Origin: Harmothoe impar
Taxonomy: Eukaryota > Annelida > Polychaeta > Phyllodocida > Polynoidae
Assembly: GCA_947462335.1 (NCBI GenBank)
Contig: OX381705.1
Coordinates: 37,843,570 to 37,907,569, forward strand
Length of the DNA: 64,000 nt
Reading direction: 5' to 3'
The notes under the pieces are model-generated. The model was not told the origin of the DNA, did no database searches, and saw only the letters and a list, made by a program, of their open reading frames with translations. Shown piece by piece: positions 39,601 to 54,600 of this stretch. The first letter of the stretch is position 1; every line of letters starts with the position of its first letter. The position numbers were made by a program, and so were the translations under genes.

Positions 39601-42600
39601 CGTTCAATCTTACACTCACACATTAGGGGGACTGCCCTGGTTCACATGTGATATCAATCACATATACCATTCATTAACATTTGCGTGAGATTATTTCCTA
39701 GATATCTACTTAGCAAACCTATTACATCTTCCATTCTGAATCGTATAACCTTACCAGGATGATCGACAGAGGAGTACGAACATACATACTCGTGTAGAAC
39801 GTCGCTGGTTGGGAAGTCTGAAGATACCTTTCTCTACCATTTATCACAACTCAAGGGTAAGTAAACATATTTAAATAGCATAATTAGCCATTTTATGTTG
39901 TCGTTCATAATTGACCAGCGCCATTACCATGGCCCTGGTCATGATACGGGAACATCAGAAATCTGTAAGGCCAAAGGGCCTGACAACGCAACTGTTGTCT
40001 CAAAGAGGGCTGCATGAACCATTAGAATTCTCTTGAAATAGGTGCCTAAATGGTGTATACTAGTAGCCATGGTCTACTCACACCATATCCTTAACTCAAT
40101 GGGACTTTCACTAATAGTTAATATTATTTATAAATGGGTATATACCTGAAAAAGCTCTCTACAGTACTAAAATGCACTGCTCATGCATTCCGGTCTGCTG
40201 AACAAATAACAATCAGAAAGCTCACACCTTGAACAAACATTGGCATTAAAGTGCCCTGGATTCTCACCTTGTTGAAACAATCCACTTATAGGTGAAGGTG
40301 AGAACAGGATTAAATAATTACTTATTACCCCCCCCCCCCCCCCACTTACCTGGTATGTACAATTAACCTGAGTGTTAGCACCAGTCTAACCCGAGCCCAG
40401 ACCGCCACAAGGCGGTGTTTCCTCATATCTAGCACTTACTATCATCCGAAATTCTGAATCCTCGTTATGGCAATGCGGAATAAAATATAGAATTAGTCTG
40501 GCATAATTGATAACAAAATACCCTTTCTGTCAACTTTCAATGCTGGGTCATTTGTTAGTTTCAGCATGTGAAAATCTTACCTAAACTAATATGTTTAAGC
40601 TACTTTCCTCTTTTTATTTTATTTATGTTATGGATAGATATATAAATAAACTGGTAGTCAATAAAATATAAATCATTCTTATTCTTGATACTCTTGATAC
40701 AGATTGATGGTACGTTCAGGGTGAACAAACCACCGGTGCTACTTGGCTACCAAAATGACCCTCGGAATCGGAATATTGATGCGGGATTGGATGTTGGTGT
40801 TGGTGCTAAGGACCAGACCTTCCTCACCATGTTCATCACCATCGAGCCTCAACTGACACCGGCTGAACCCATCAAGGAGAAGGTAGGTCCATCTGGTTCT
40901 GTCAACTAACCAAGAGCTCTCCAGGTGCACGCATCATCAGACATGCATCAGGATGATCAATATTTCCTAAATTCGCTCTAAACCAAAAGGATTGCAAATA
41001 GAAATTGAATAAACATAAACAGAGAACAAATGTGCGATGAACATAACCTTGGTGGATGCAGCAATCATTTCTATCAACCAAACGTTAGAGTTTCTGATAG
41101 ATTAGTGATGGGTCACCGTCACCGTTTGGTCAAATAAATCAGGCAGCCTTAATGGATGCATTTTAATGATAAATCTTGTAATAAAATATCGTTGTCAGGA
41201 TTAACTCTTATCCATCATAGATTAAACTGCAGTATTTCTCCGGGGTTTTATTATATTAATGTACACGGTAATAACAATGACTAAGCAACACAGTTCAATT
41301 GGGTTCTGAAGGGGCAGAGGGTGATAATTCTGGAGTAAGAAAATTGAGTCTAAAACAGGTCGAACATAGAAACAGATTGGCTGCTGTTTGCTCGTTAGGG
41401 AGTGATTGTTTTAAGAACAGAAGGGCGGAAGATCACTGCTTTTTTCTCAATTTTTAAGTACCGGATGTCTGTCATTTCTTGGGGAACCATTCACATGCGT
41501 TTGTAGATGGAGCCTGTGGGACAATTTCTCTTTCTTTCTTACGTTCTTTCTCAGCAGGGGATCGTTGAGTATAAGGAGATTTCTCAGAACGAATAAAGAT
41601 CGAGGGCATCCAGGCTTAACCAACAATGTCCGTTGAGATTCCTGTTTGTTTAGATCCCTTCCTAAGGACATTAGTTTCACATCCTATTCTGGACCGTTTT
41701 ATAGTGATCTGTTTTTACATCATAAACCAGGACCATGGCCTAGTATATATGTTAATCACAAGGAATCTATTCCTGTGTTGCTTGCCAGCCACCCTCCCTC
41801 ATTGTTATCTGTTTGAAGCCTACTTTGTCTCCAGTTACACTGCAGATAGCTTCCCTCACCCCACCCGCCCTCCACCCCCGTGCCCCAACAAGGGAAATGC
41901 CCCACAATGATAGACTGTACGTGTATTGTCAATGCATGCAATGTCATGGAGTGCTAATACAGTATGTAGTAGGCTACTTCATCGGCTCCCATACCTATAA
42001 GAACGCAGGCAAATTCTATTCACATGATACCATATACATGTGTAATCATATTACACATACGAATCTTTCTTGTTTCGTTTGATCAATATGCTTGTATTTC
42101 GGCTACCGTTATATGTACCATGATATGTGAATAAATTCGTTGTCAACGTATGAAAATGTTTGGTATATATGTATATACTCTTATTTTACATCTATCTATA
42201 GTTCCCCTTTGGCTGTAACTCAAATCATTCGTCTGTGTATTATTACATTTTAGAAATTAAATTGGGTAAGTATTTCGTCGTACAAACGTTATTGATCTGT
42301 TCTGCGCCTATTTCTACGCCTATTTCTACCAGCATGTGATTTCAGTTTAATACTTGTTATGCCATTCCATATTCATTTGTTAAATCCTTTGCTTTATACG
42401 ACACTATCGAACCTGCTTGCATTGAGTTTGATAATGAATTACAAATGTACCATGCTTTATGGCACCATTAGGTATTGACTTAAATGACACTTAACATGAC
42501 CAGGGCAGCTGTACAACATAAGTAGTGACTCTGCTACATTCACACACATCAGATTTGACACGGCATGAATAGCTCCATGGGATACGTTTCTTCTTTTTTT

Positions 42601-45600
42601 CCATGAAGATATGTTTAACGAAGCATAGCCCAAATGCACATTTTCAAGAGTTGATAATATTGAATGCACTCTGCATGACAATGAGCCAAGTTTGATATCT
42701 GAAAAGGTATTTTTATAAAAATACCTCCATTCTCTTGTCTCTTAGATACTCCTCGTGCTAAACTGAGATTCAGAGCAAGTCCTTGTCTTTTATAGCTCAA
42801 TTTAGATTAAATAGTTGACACAGACATTTATAATGGGTAAAGCCTACCTAGAAAGGGAAACTTAAGGCCAACCCAATTCGTTCACAGGAAAAACTGCATG
42901 GATTGGACATAATTGGCCCTGAGCTATAAGCAACCCATCCGATTTTGGAGCGTTTTTTTTTTGAAAATTAAAAAGAAAAAGAAACACATTTTGCAGTAAA
43001 CGAAGGTGTGAGAATTTGAAATAGTTTGCTTTGGTAAATAACAGGCTTTCTGTGTGTGTTAGATATTGAACCCTGCCATGTACACCATATGTCCATGTTT
43101 TTACTCGCCACTCAGTTGTATATGGTATGTGAAATATATTCTTGGTAAAGAAGAAACGTTTGGAATTATGAATGTAAAGTACTGTCCAGCTGTATTTTAT
43201 AATTGGATGATCATATCCTTCATTGTTTTCATTCAGTTTGAGACAAATGAGGACGAAAAGCTTGTGACTGAGGCAGACAAGTGGTTGGCTGATCTTGAAA
43301 ACAGCCAGCCGCGGAGAGAATACAAGACCACTGTTGTTGACATCAATGGCAAGTCGGTGTTTGTTACTCGCTACTTCAAGGCGCTCGAGCCCCCAGAGGC
43401 ACTCCTTGCTGGGGAGAATACCCTGGAGCATGTGGTAAGTACCCAATGACACATAGCCATATATCGGAGATATAGACAACAGATGGCTCCACCGGTAGCG
43501 TCGAATCTTATCTCTATGCGCTTACATTCAGCAAGTATTGGCGTTCACTCTCCCATGTCCATCTGATCTAGTCGGGACCAAACATATGCTGGAGAGTGAC
43601 GCCGATGCTTGGTGGGCTGAGGCGCGCAGAGACCTAAAACTTAAAGTTCTCTGCAGATTAGACACATGGCTGTTGTCCTAATATATTAACAATGTTTGAA
43701 GATGAATAAATGGCACATTCCGAGTTTTATCTCTGAAAGGACAAGTAAATTCCCCCTCAATAAAGCACACTTTCATTGGGGTTGCAGGAGATGGTGGCCA
43801 GATATGTGGCAATGATACCGTTTGTGTCGGATAGCGTCATCTTCCCCGGGATCTGCGACATCTGGAGCACATGTGATGTAGGTCTTCCTCCTGCTGAATT
43901 TGCACTGCAGGGTCCAAAATATATATTTTTTAATGTATATTTCACTTTAAAAGTGGGCTATTAATATGTGGTTGTTGTATAATTTAGAGAAAGAATTCCT
44001 TAAAGTATATTATGTGTATTAAAAAATCATATATGTCTTGGGAAAATGCATCAGGATTTTTTACCTGTTTACATTGAAACAACCTATTGGCATAGCATAC
44101 ATACAGGATATAAAGAACACATTAGGCGCTAATATTCAACTGGTTCTTTATTTCAGCAATTCATTCAAATGCTACAAGGAGACGAGGAGGAACACGCCGT
44201 CCTACTAGTCTGTTTCTTCCTGCATATGAAGAAAGAAGCTTATCTTCTACTTGGTAAAGTTTGACATTAAACACTTGCATTTGTCTTTTAAAGACTAGGC
44301 CTACAAGAGAGCAACGTGTCGCTGCACACATATGTACACCTTTCACTTTCACAAGCAACACTCACGTTTCCTATATTATCACAGTAACCAGAAATATGCT
44401 CTACATTTCAATTCTATAAATTCCTTAACTTTTACTTTCACATCCGCTTAGATACATTTACATCACCAACAGATTTCTTTATTCTTTAAAAATTGCATTA
44501 TGCTTGTAGATATATTATTGACTCAGTATGGTAACCCTGAGTCTTATGCGACGGTTTCGAGGAGGCATTTCAAGATAGTCTGTCACTCAACTTTAGAGGG
44601 AATTCTACCTAGGAAATATCCATCGCATATTGACCAAGGGTATTGAACAATCGGACACTCCCCTACGTGATACACCAAAGAATACTGCAAATATCCTATT
44701 CCAAACCCAGGTCCCTCCAAATATGCAATTTTAAAAAAGTCACAAAAATGCAAGAAAATCTGATTCCGAAAAATTAAACTAAAGTGGCTATTTCTCTACT
44801 TTACAGTCCACATATTTCCAGTACAAAGTCAATGGAAACTATCTTGTATTGTGAGACACTTTTTGTAAGACTTTTTTGGTATATTTCTCTTTAACTATCT
44901 TGAATTACATTAATGTGTGGACAGATACTACTGCAGTAAAACTTAGTTATTACAAACACTTACCAGCAAGATGAGCTCAACAAATTTTGTAGTAAACAAA
45001 TTCAGCATTTGTAAGCTCAATGAGAGTAATCTGTTCCAACCCATTGAAGCGGATGTAGATAATAGTCTACATCCATGCCTGGCCGAATGTAGACTATTTC
45101 CTACACCGGGAGCGGCCGGATGTTGCCTATAATTGATATAACTATGGGATTTAGCCAAGCCCCGGCACCAGGGGAGGAGGGGGGGGGGATTAGTAGCTAA
45201 GAATTACATTTTCTTGGCGGCCTCAGAGTTTGTAATACTTGTTTTACTGTGGTACATTTTAAAGCTCCTCAAGGTATGGGTATGTGGGCTTGGGGTTGGG
45301 GTATGTGGGCTTGGAGAATGTGGGGTGGGGTATATGGGGTTGGGGAATGTGGGGTTTTGGTATGCGGGTAGGGGTATGTGGGGGTGGGGTATGTGGGGTT
45401 AGGGTATGTGGGGTTTGGGGTAGCGGTATGTGGGGGTTGGTGTTATATGGGGTTGGGGTATGTGGGGTTGGGGTATGTGGGGCTTGGGGTACTGAAATAA
45501 CTTTGCCGCTCGTCATGGCTAGTTTTGAACCAGGAATATGTTTCTGCTCTCGGAATTGACAAATAATTCATTGTTCCCGAAATGATTTTGCAGCTTCAAT

Positions 45601-48600
45601 CTTCCAGTCAATCAATTCAATCACTTAAACATCCTGACCCTGAGTCATTCGTGATGTAAATCACACGTTCAATCTTTTTAAGAATGACACCACAATAGTC
45701 CACTATAGAATTCCCTTAAATATAATACATTGTATTTCCTATGCATATCCAGGATCAGCTATCCCAGAGGGACCAACTGCCTATGTGCTGACCAAAGAGG
45801 ACCGTGACTACTGGATCTGGAACGCCTCCACCGGGGAGCACTTCAGTTACCGTGACAACTACTGCCCGGTGCAGAGTGTGGGATGTGTTATCAATGCCGA
45901 TAATGTAAGTTATTTCTCTTCCCTTTTGCTTGGGGGGGGGGGGGGCAAAGACTCTAAACAAATTAAATAAAGCACACTTTCATTGGGTCGCAAGGACATA
46001 ATAGCCAGTTATGGCGTCCCCACTGACTGTCTTATATAGATTACTGGCCTACCTCAGTGGCCTCTACAATGCCTCTTCTCATATCTATGCCTTCACACTT
46101 AAAGGGATATCCCTCTCTCCCTAAATCATAAAATCTCAGCCAGGCTTGTTGAGTTTATATAACACTTCAGTTATTGACCGGCACTATGTGTCCGGTCAGG
46201 TATTAAGATAGACAGATGGCCGTAAGCTAAGACAGACAAACGGCGAGCCCATTGAAATAGCATTGACGGATCGGACCTAGCACCCTAGCAGCATATCCTC
46301 TATTCTCCGTAGGATTAGTACTAGACACCCTGCACTGCTGCCCTCTACCAGGGTGATTATAAACTAATTCCGCTGACTCCTCCCATTCCTCAGCATTGCC
46401 TAGCTCACAATCCGCTAAAATATACCTAGCCCCATATGGTCTATTGACTCCCACCCAGAATGCACTGCTCATTCCGGTCTGCTGAGTTTTCAATAGGTAC
46501 ATGGCATTTGAAAACTCACTGGAGCCCGCCCAAGGTTATCACACCTCCCATAGAAGCTCCCCAGTACCACCGCGGTGGCTTAATCTGTACATTGCGGCCC
46601 TTAAAGGGAAGTGGCAACATGTTTGTGACACCTGGATAATAACCCTTTAAGGCCTTCTATATACACCCATCCCCAACACACTGTACACCTTGTAATACGA
46701 ATATAGTAATGGGTAATGTTGGCCTCAAAGGGTTAACTATATGGTGAATGTCGTCTGCTATTTCCTATGCCGCTCTCTGCTACTTACCAGGCCACCACAA
46801 GCCTCACACATACCGCTTTTGTCATTAGAAAGTCGAATGAATTATCTAATTTGAGTACAGTACGTTATTTCTCATTTCTGACAGCAGAATCGTAATCGCC
46901 AGAAGAAGCTACCCTAATTTCATATATTGGAAGTCATATATAATCGAATTCCAGGTGGTGGCTATAGGTGAGCAGGTGGCTGTGGGAAAGCAGGTGGCTG
47001 GGGGCGAGCAGGTGGCTGTGGGCGTCAGCGCCCGGCAGCGCGTAACCGCTGTTTTACGTCTCGGCTGAAAAAGCGAGTCGATCGGAGCGTCAGCAGCGAC
47101 ACCATCTTCGTTGCAGCTTCGTTTCTGGTTCGACGTGTCGGGTTGGCCGGGGGGCGGCATGAGCTGCAGATGATTTTGCCTCCAAAACCGATTTTGCCCC
47201 CAAAACCGATTTTGAGCCCCTAAACGATTTTGACCCAAAAACGATTTTGAAGTTCTCCTACCCTTCCGAAAATCGGGCCGATCGGAGCGTACACAGCGAA
47301 GATATTTGCGATTTTCGTTTTGTCGGATTATATTGGTACCTATGTGTTCTCCGTTTATCCCGTTCTCTGTTTATCCTGTTCTCCGTTTATCCCGTTCTCC
47401 GTTTATCCCGTTCTCCCTTTCTTCCGTTCTCCGTTTATCCCATTTTCCGTTTATCCCGTTTTCCGTTTATCCCGTTCTCCGTTTATCCCGTTCTCCGTTT
47501 ATCCCGTTCTCCGTTTATCCCGCTCTCCCTTTATCCTGTTCTCCGTTTATCCCGTTCTCCCTTTCTCCCGTTCTCTGTTTCTCCCGTTCTCTGTTTCTCC
47601 CATTCTCCGTTTAGCCCGTTCTCCGTTTAGCCCGTTCTTCATTTATCCCGTTCTCCGTTTAGCCCGCTCTCCGTTTATCCCGCTCTCGCTTTATCCCGCT
47701 CTCCCTTTATCCTGTTCTCTGTTTATCCCCTTCTCCCTTTCTCCCGTTCTCCGTTTATCCCGTTTTCCGTTTAGCCCGTTCTCCGTTTATCCCATTCTCC
47801 GTTTATCCCGCTCTCCGTTTATCCCGTTCTCCGTTTATCCCGCTCTCCGTTTATCCCTTTCTTCCCTTCTCCCTTTCTCCCTTTCTCTCGCTCTCCCTTT
47901 CTCCCTTTCTCCCTTTCTCCCTTTCTCCCGTTCTCTGTTTCTCCCTTTCTCCGTTTAGCCCGTTCTGCGTTTAGCCCGTTCTCCGTTTAGCCCGTTCTCC
48001 GTTTAGCCCGTTCTCCGTTTAGCCCGTTCTCCGTTTAGGCCGTTCTCCGTTTAGCCCGTTCTCCGTTTAGCCCGTTCTCCGTTTATCCCGTTCTCCGTTT
48101 AGCCCGTTCTCCGTTTATCCCGCTCTCCGTTTATCCCATTCTCCGTTTATCCCATTCTCCGTTTATCCCGCTCTCCGTTTATCCCGCTCTCCCTTTATCC
48201 CGCTCTCCATTTATCCTGTTCTCCGTTTATCCCGTTCTCCCTTTCTCCCGGTTTCCCGTTCTCCCTTTCTCCGGTTCTCCGTTTATCCTGTTTTCCGTTT
48301 ATCCCATTCTCCGTTTATCCCATTCTCTGTTTATCCCGCTCTCCGTTTATCCCATTCTCTGTTTATCCCGCTCTCCCTTTATCCCGCTCTCCCTTTATCC
48401 CGCTCTCCATTTATCCTGTTCTCCCTTTATCCCGTTCTCCCTTTCTCCCTTTCTCCCGTTCTCCCTTTCTCCCGTTCTCCCTTTCTCCCGTTCTCCGTTT
48501 ATCCCGTTTTCCGTTTATCCCATTCTCCGTTTATCCCGTTCTCTGTTTCTCCCTTTCTCCGTTTATCCCGTTCTCCGTTTATCCCGCTCTCCGTTTATCC

Positions 48601-51600
48601 CGTTCTCCGTTTATCCCGTTCTCCGTTTATCCCGCTCTCCGTTTATCCCGCTCCCCCTTTATCCTGCTCTCCCTTTATCTCGCTCTCCCTTTATCCCGCT
48701 CTCCGTTTATCCTGTTCTCCGTTTATCCCGTTCTCCCTTTCTCCCGGTTTCCCGTTCTCCCTTTCTCCCGTTCTCCGTTTATCCCGTTCTCCGTTTATCC
48801 CGTTCTCCGTTTATCCCGTTCTCCGTTTATCCCGTTCTCCGTTTATCCCGTTCTCTGTTTATCCCGTTCTCCGTTTATCCCGTTCTCCGTTTATCCCGTT
48901 CTCCGTTTATCCTGTTCTCCGTTTATCCCGTCCCGTTTATCTTAGACAATAACCTTTTAATCCTAATTTGGTTGCCGGTCATCACACCTACGGTGTGCAA
49001 ATCCTAGAGCAGAACCTTTGCATCCTAGTATTTAGAATCCCCCAAACAGAATCCACTACATGCAGGCATATCCTAGCCCTGTGAGCCTGTATTCCCCAGC
49101 ACCAGTGCCCCATGTATAAAGGCTCAGGCAACCAACAAATAGTTTGCTGGATGTTCCTTTCCAGCAGTCCTCTGGTCTTAACAAGTTGCACTAGTGTGAC
49201 CAGCAATTGTACTCTGCCAGTGGTATAGTATTGAGTACTAGTGATACCCACCAGTGTACTGACTGCCACCAGTGTGCCCATAGAAAATGGTATACTCCCC
49301 CCTTAAATAGGCCACATGCTATTATTTTGAGTAAAAAAAGAACATCCCTACACAATGATACCATTGCACAATGTGTATACATAGAAGCCAATATGTAATC
49401 ATCAAATCTAAGAGGGTGCTATAGTCTTCTCATTCTTTTATAGACTATCTAATTCCAAGCAAAGCCTGATTCATGGTCCGCCTACTGAAGTTACCTGGCC
49501 AGGGACAGCATAATCACCTGGTCCCACTGCTCACTGCACCCTTCACCCATACACTGTAAAAGAAATGTGTATGTTATTTAAACATTTTCACCCAAACATA
49601 TCTATGGCAAGATCTAAAAGCTTTTTTTATGTAGAAATGTGTAGGGATATGGCTGCCAGTGATGGGTGAACTACAACAGTGAAAGATGGTGGCCAAAGGC
49701 AGTTCGGCTAGCCCACTGGTGTTATTCTCCTACTCCTTGTACAGGCTCTCACCATGTACAGGCTATCCTTGGTCAAACACAGTACCTATTATATTGTTTA
49801 ACATCCATGATAATTTACATAATGTAAACAATAGATAGTGCTATCCAGAATATTCTAGTGTGCCAGCCAAACTGGCCTTGCCCACTTATGTTTCACTTTT
49901 GTAGGCTCACCCATCACCAGCAACAATATGCTTGCACCTGCTGACAGAAGAAAGTGCTTAGATGCTGAGATTCAGTGAAAATGTTAAATTTTAATGTGTT
50001 TGGGTAGATTTATGTGTTTGAATTATAAACACTTTTTACAGTGTATGTTTGGAGGCTGTTAGGACACCCAAGACTGCCTGCAGTCTACTAGGTGGCCTTT
50101 AGTGGACATGGGGCCTTGTTTACAACCTTGTTTACAACCACATCTGAAGGGTCACTTGGATTGGGGTCAGAATCACCTGGGTCATATAGGCCTACTTTTG
50201 CCCTCTGGTCTAAAATTTATGATCTACTCTAAGATTCTGGGAAAATCTGAAAAGGGAGGGGGCGTTTATTAGGTCAAATACGGTATATGACGTTAAAATC
50301 AATAAATGTTCTCCTGAATCAAACTATAAAAGCAATTTATTAAAAAGAATTGTAGACAACCAGTTTCTCTTATATGGTGAAGTAGAAAGAGCAGGTTTTA
50401 TTCTGGCCTTGACGATGCTGTGTTTGTTTTTGTTTTTTTCCCAGACACTGGCCATATCAAATTTGTTATCCTCCTCCCCTTTGCCACTCGGAGCAACATA
50501 TCTTTCAGACCATGACCAAATATATTATGAAGATACTATTAGATATAATTTAAACATTGTATTTCATCCTTTCAGATATGGGCAAATATCCAACACAACG
50601 AGCAGCCCTGCCGTATACAGTTTGACTTGAAGAATGCTGCCCACTGGAAGCCTTTCTTCCACAAGGGTTTCCCCCACCCTGGTCTCAGCACTGTACAGGT
50701 GAGCCCCTCAGAGCACATCAGCTGCGCTGTGTCTACTACAGGTCGTCGTCGTCGTCGTCAGCATATAGGCCATGATATAGGGTGTTCAGACGGGTTTTAG
50801 TGAGTGCAGAAAACTTGGGTTTTCATGCAAGATAGATAGGCGGAATCTTAACTAAGAGATTACTGGAAGCATTGTAGCTCTAGCACCATTAGAACCATTT
50901 TAAAATGAATTTTCCTTGCAGAAAGTAAGGGGTTTTGACAGGACAGGGGGACCCTCTTTTACCATGCAGTGGAGTGGGTCAGAAATAGAGTGCAGTGGAG
51001 GGTGACTTACCGGTACATACGGAATGTACTAATTCTCAGCAAGGATAGCTTTACATATCGGTGTATTACGCTGACTTTTTTTCATCGGTTTATTTTGGTT
51101 CTTGGACAGCAGATACTAGACACATATAGAATTTAAATGTGTAGTCACACACTTTTACCCTCCTAAAATTTAACGGTGATTTGATGTACTTTAGAAGAGA
51201 TTTTACTGTAGCTCTGATTCTATGAGTCTGGGGAAAGGGTGTGGCATCATTAAATGCAGGCCTATATCATGGCTTTCCAAATCAGTCATTTACAAAAAGA
51301 TCAGAGCAGTTTACCCCAGCATAAGACCAAAAAAAAAGTTTGTTTCAGGTAACATGGCAAAAAAATATAGGGTCGGAAGGTCGGATTCTTTTTTTGTTTT
51401 TTTGTTTTTTTTTAAACTTTTTTTTTTAAACATGAAAGTACTAGCCGGCCTCTCCGAAAACCCAAAAATTTACCAAAAAAGGGTAAAATTTCACAAATTT
51501 CTTCAAAATTGCATTAAAAAAACATACAATTGGCCCTGTTTTGATAGGGTCGGTCGGGTTACCTGAAACAAACCTCTCTTTTTTTGGTCTAATAGGCATT

Positions 51601-54600
51601 CTCCTACAGAGTGTTTCTGGAGAGCTATCAATTTGCAGTGCCAAAAGTGGGTACTCCACAGGCAGCACACAATTCCCAGTCCCCACTTACTCATTCAAAT
51701 AGAATCACTACTCAACATATACAAATCATTGCATAAACTTCATTTTGTGTAGACTGAAAGTATAGCTTTCCAATGGTATATAAGGATGTCCATGGTCATT
51801 GGGGTCAATTAACCATAAATAGGGCATACGTGTAAAGAGAGGGGAGATGAGGGGAGAGAGCATAGTTGTTGTCCGCACTGTGGGAGACCACTGTGAACCA
51901 TAGGCGACCACTGAATATAAGCAGTGTTCTAAACATCAGGGGGGAGATCAAGTGTTCCAATTCATTGGAACAGGGTAAGCCACTGAGGTACACTACACTG
52001 CATACCTGTGCCCACTGTGCATGGACCCTGTACTTTCCTTGCTCCCCACAGTGTTGTAGGTATGCAGGCCATGTGCTTTAAGGACCGCAGCAATGTTGAC
52101 ACAAAGCAGAGGGGTGACTTTGCTAAAAGTGGCTCCATTTCCAGTTTAATGCATAATTGTGTATTCTGGATCCCAGTAATATTACTTATTATGCATAATC
52201 ATGAGATAGTGGCCTTTTAATGCATCCAAATGCATGCATTTTTACCAGAATATGATGCCAAAGCAGAGGGGGGACTTTGAGTTGACTACCCTGTTTCTGT
52301 AAACAGAAACACATGACATCCACCCCGAGGTTTAGCTAAGTAGGTGCCCGTGCTGTGAACGGCCTACAGCATATATGCGCAGCACCTTCCTCCATGTGTC
52401 TCAGTGGCTCCCTCTGATGTTACGTTTTGTGCCTTCAGGTCTTTTTCTAGTATAGACAGCCAGGTTTTTCTTGGCATCCTTTTGGCATCTATGGGTTTAA
52501 TAGCCTACAGGTGAGCACCTCAGAGGAAATTGCCCCTGTGAAGTAGGGGCCTTCATGACACCAATGGCATACCAGAATCGGAAAGGGGGCCAAAACTTGA
52601 CCGACTGCTGTGATCAGTCACAAATCAAGCTGTTTTGGCGGCCGCTGCCCATCTGCCCGGACATGGGCGTTTGCGCTGGCCGTCTACCATGTTTGTTTGT
52701 GTTATTCCTTATTCAGATATTGCAATTTAATATTCATACAGGATATATTATACTGTTGAATACAAATGAATACCTGAAGAGGCAGAACGGTTCAATGATA
52801 CTTTTTTACACCATGTTTTCGCATATACCTTCAGCCTCGTCACTTATTTACAATAGGAACAAATTATTCCTTTGGAATGATACTTAGGGATTGGGAACAA
52901 GGATGACTGGGTGATATGATATCTAGTTACAATTATATCAATTATGTGAGATATTACAGCAGTAAATATAGTATATGTAAATTACCTTTAGTTGATACAA
53001 GACTAATGAAAATGCCATATTTCTCCTCAGTGAACCACGTCTGAGATATCAAAGGTGGTGGGTTTTCTGACTCCCAACATCGAGAATTATCCCACAGACA
53101 AGTTGAATTAAGCTTGGTGGATTTAATAGCGCTGAGTTTTAGCCTCCATTCCTCACATAAAGAAGTGTCAACTGCTCCATGATATCGTTTTTTAATGTAA
53201 GTTCTAGCTTTACTTCCTCAATGCCTTGTTACTTACACCCTGGATACCCGTTATCCCCATCTACCCCTACTTCCCCTCTCACTGATTGGTCTGTTATCCA
53301 GGACGCTTCCTGTGACACTGGCCTGTACTCCTGCTAACCTACTCCACATGCCTAGAAGGCTTACCAAGTGTTAAGTGGGTGTGTGCATGGAGGAGTTGTA
53401 AGACGTATCATTTAACGCTGTATTACTTTGAACATGTGTGTCTCCAATGTTAAACACATGGCGTATTGCTTACTATGGCATCTTAGCACTATAGTTTATT
53501 TACATATTTTCATGTACCTCCATAACTCGCCATTACTATTCTGCTGCGACCAACAGGTGCGAGACACTACTGCCGTGCCCCTGGCAAAGGGCATACCACT
53601 TATAAGCTGTTGCGATCTTAGGCTCCCATCTATCTATACCCTCCTGAGTATCAATTTAAACATGACTTTCATATGTCTAGCCGGCGATATTACTACTTTT
53701 CTCACAATTAAAGTTCAACCATCGCGTTTTTGTAGTAAATGTCGTATTTGATGCAATAAGCGCCCTGGGTGCTTAGAATTTTATTTGGGTGGAAAAATCG
53801 GCCTCAAATATCGATTCTAATAAGCACCGCTCAAGGCTGTCCTTTACAGATTACTGGCCCACCTCAGTGGCCTCTACAAGGCTGATACTCACTCTCGGCC
53901 GTCACCCTTGGTTTGGTCTTAATATCTGCACAGGTGTGAAGTGCTCCATTTCACACACAAGTTGAAAAGCAGTAACATAATCGGAGGAACACATGAAAAA
54001 GAATATCTGGAAAAAAACTGTAAAGAGGGGGGGGGGGGCGGTGGCGCTTATTAGGGGGGAGAGCACTTATTACGTTAAATACAGTAAATCCCTCGCATTT
54101 TCTTTGTGTATTATTCTTTAATGCAGCCCTCTTTTCTCATGAATCTGCCTCACCTTACACGCAGATTATGTATCATATAGCATTAATGTTTATGACCTTT
54201 ATTTGTTGGTCATAGCCGGAGCGTCTGATCTACACTGATACTGACAAGGATTACGTAGCAGAGATTCAGGACAAGGTAGAACGTGCACTGCGGGAGAAGA
54301 TTATGGAATGGAGACCGCGACATATCACCCGCTGGAACCGCTACTGTGTGCAGGCCTTCAGACAGATCCTACCAAAGTCAGTTTACCTATTCTCACCAGG
54401 TCACACTGTATGCCGTCCTAGATACGTGCTAATGTTTTCAGATTTAAACCATTATTGATGAAAAATTTACTGAGGTATATTAATATGAAAACAAAGAAAT
54501 AATATCTCGAATTACGATGGCACTAACGTGGCAATTTTTATCTAATCCCCACCAGGTTGGAGCAAAACCGAGGGAAGGTCCCATCACAAGAGATGAGTGA

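Noticed and set aside
42862..43479. 205-aa minus-strand frame
   Set aside because: Overlaps the well-supported exon 29 on the other strand and shows no family features.
47247..47958. Open frames of 100-212 codons (..[16 protein letters not shown]..)
   Set aside because: Artefact of a stop-free 16-bp tandem unit; the same 16-residue pattern appears in all three frames.
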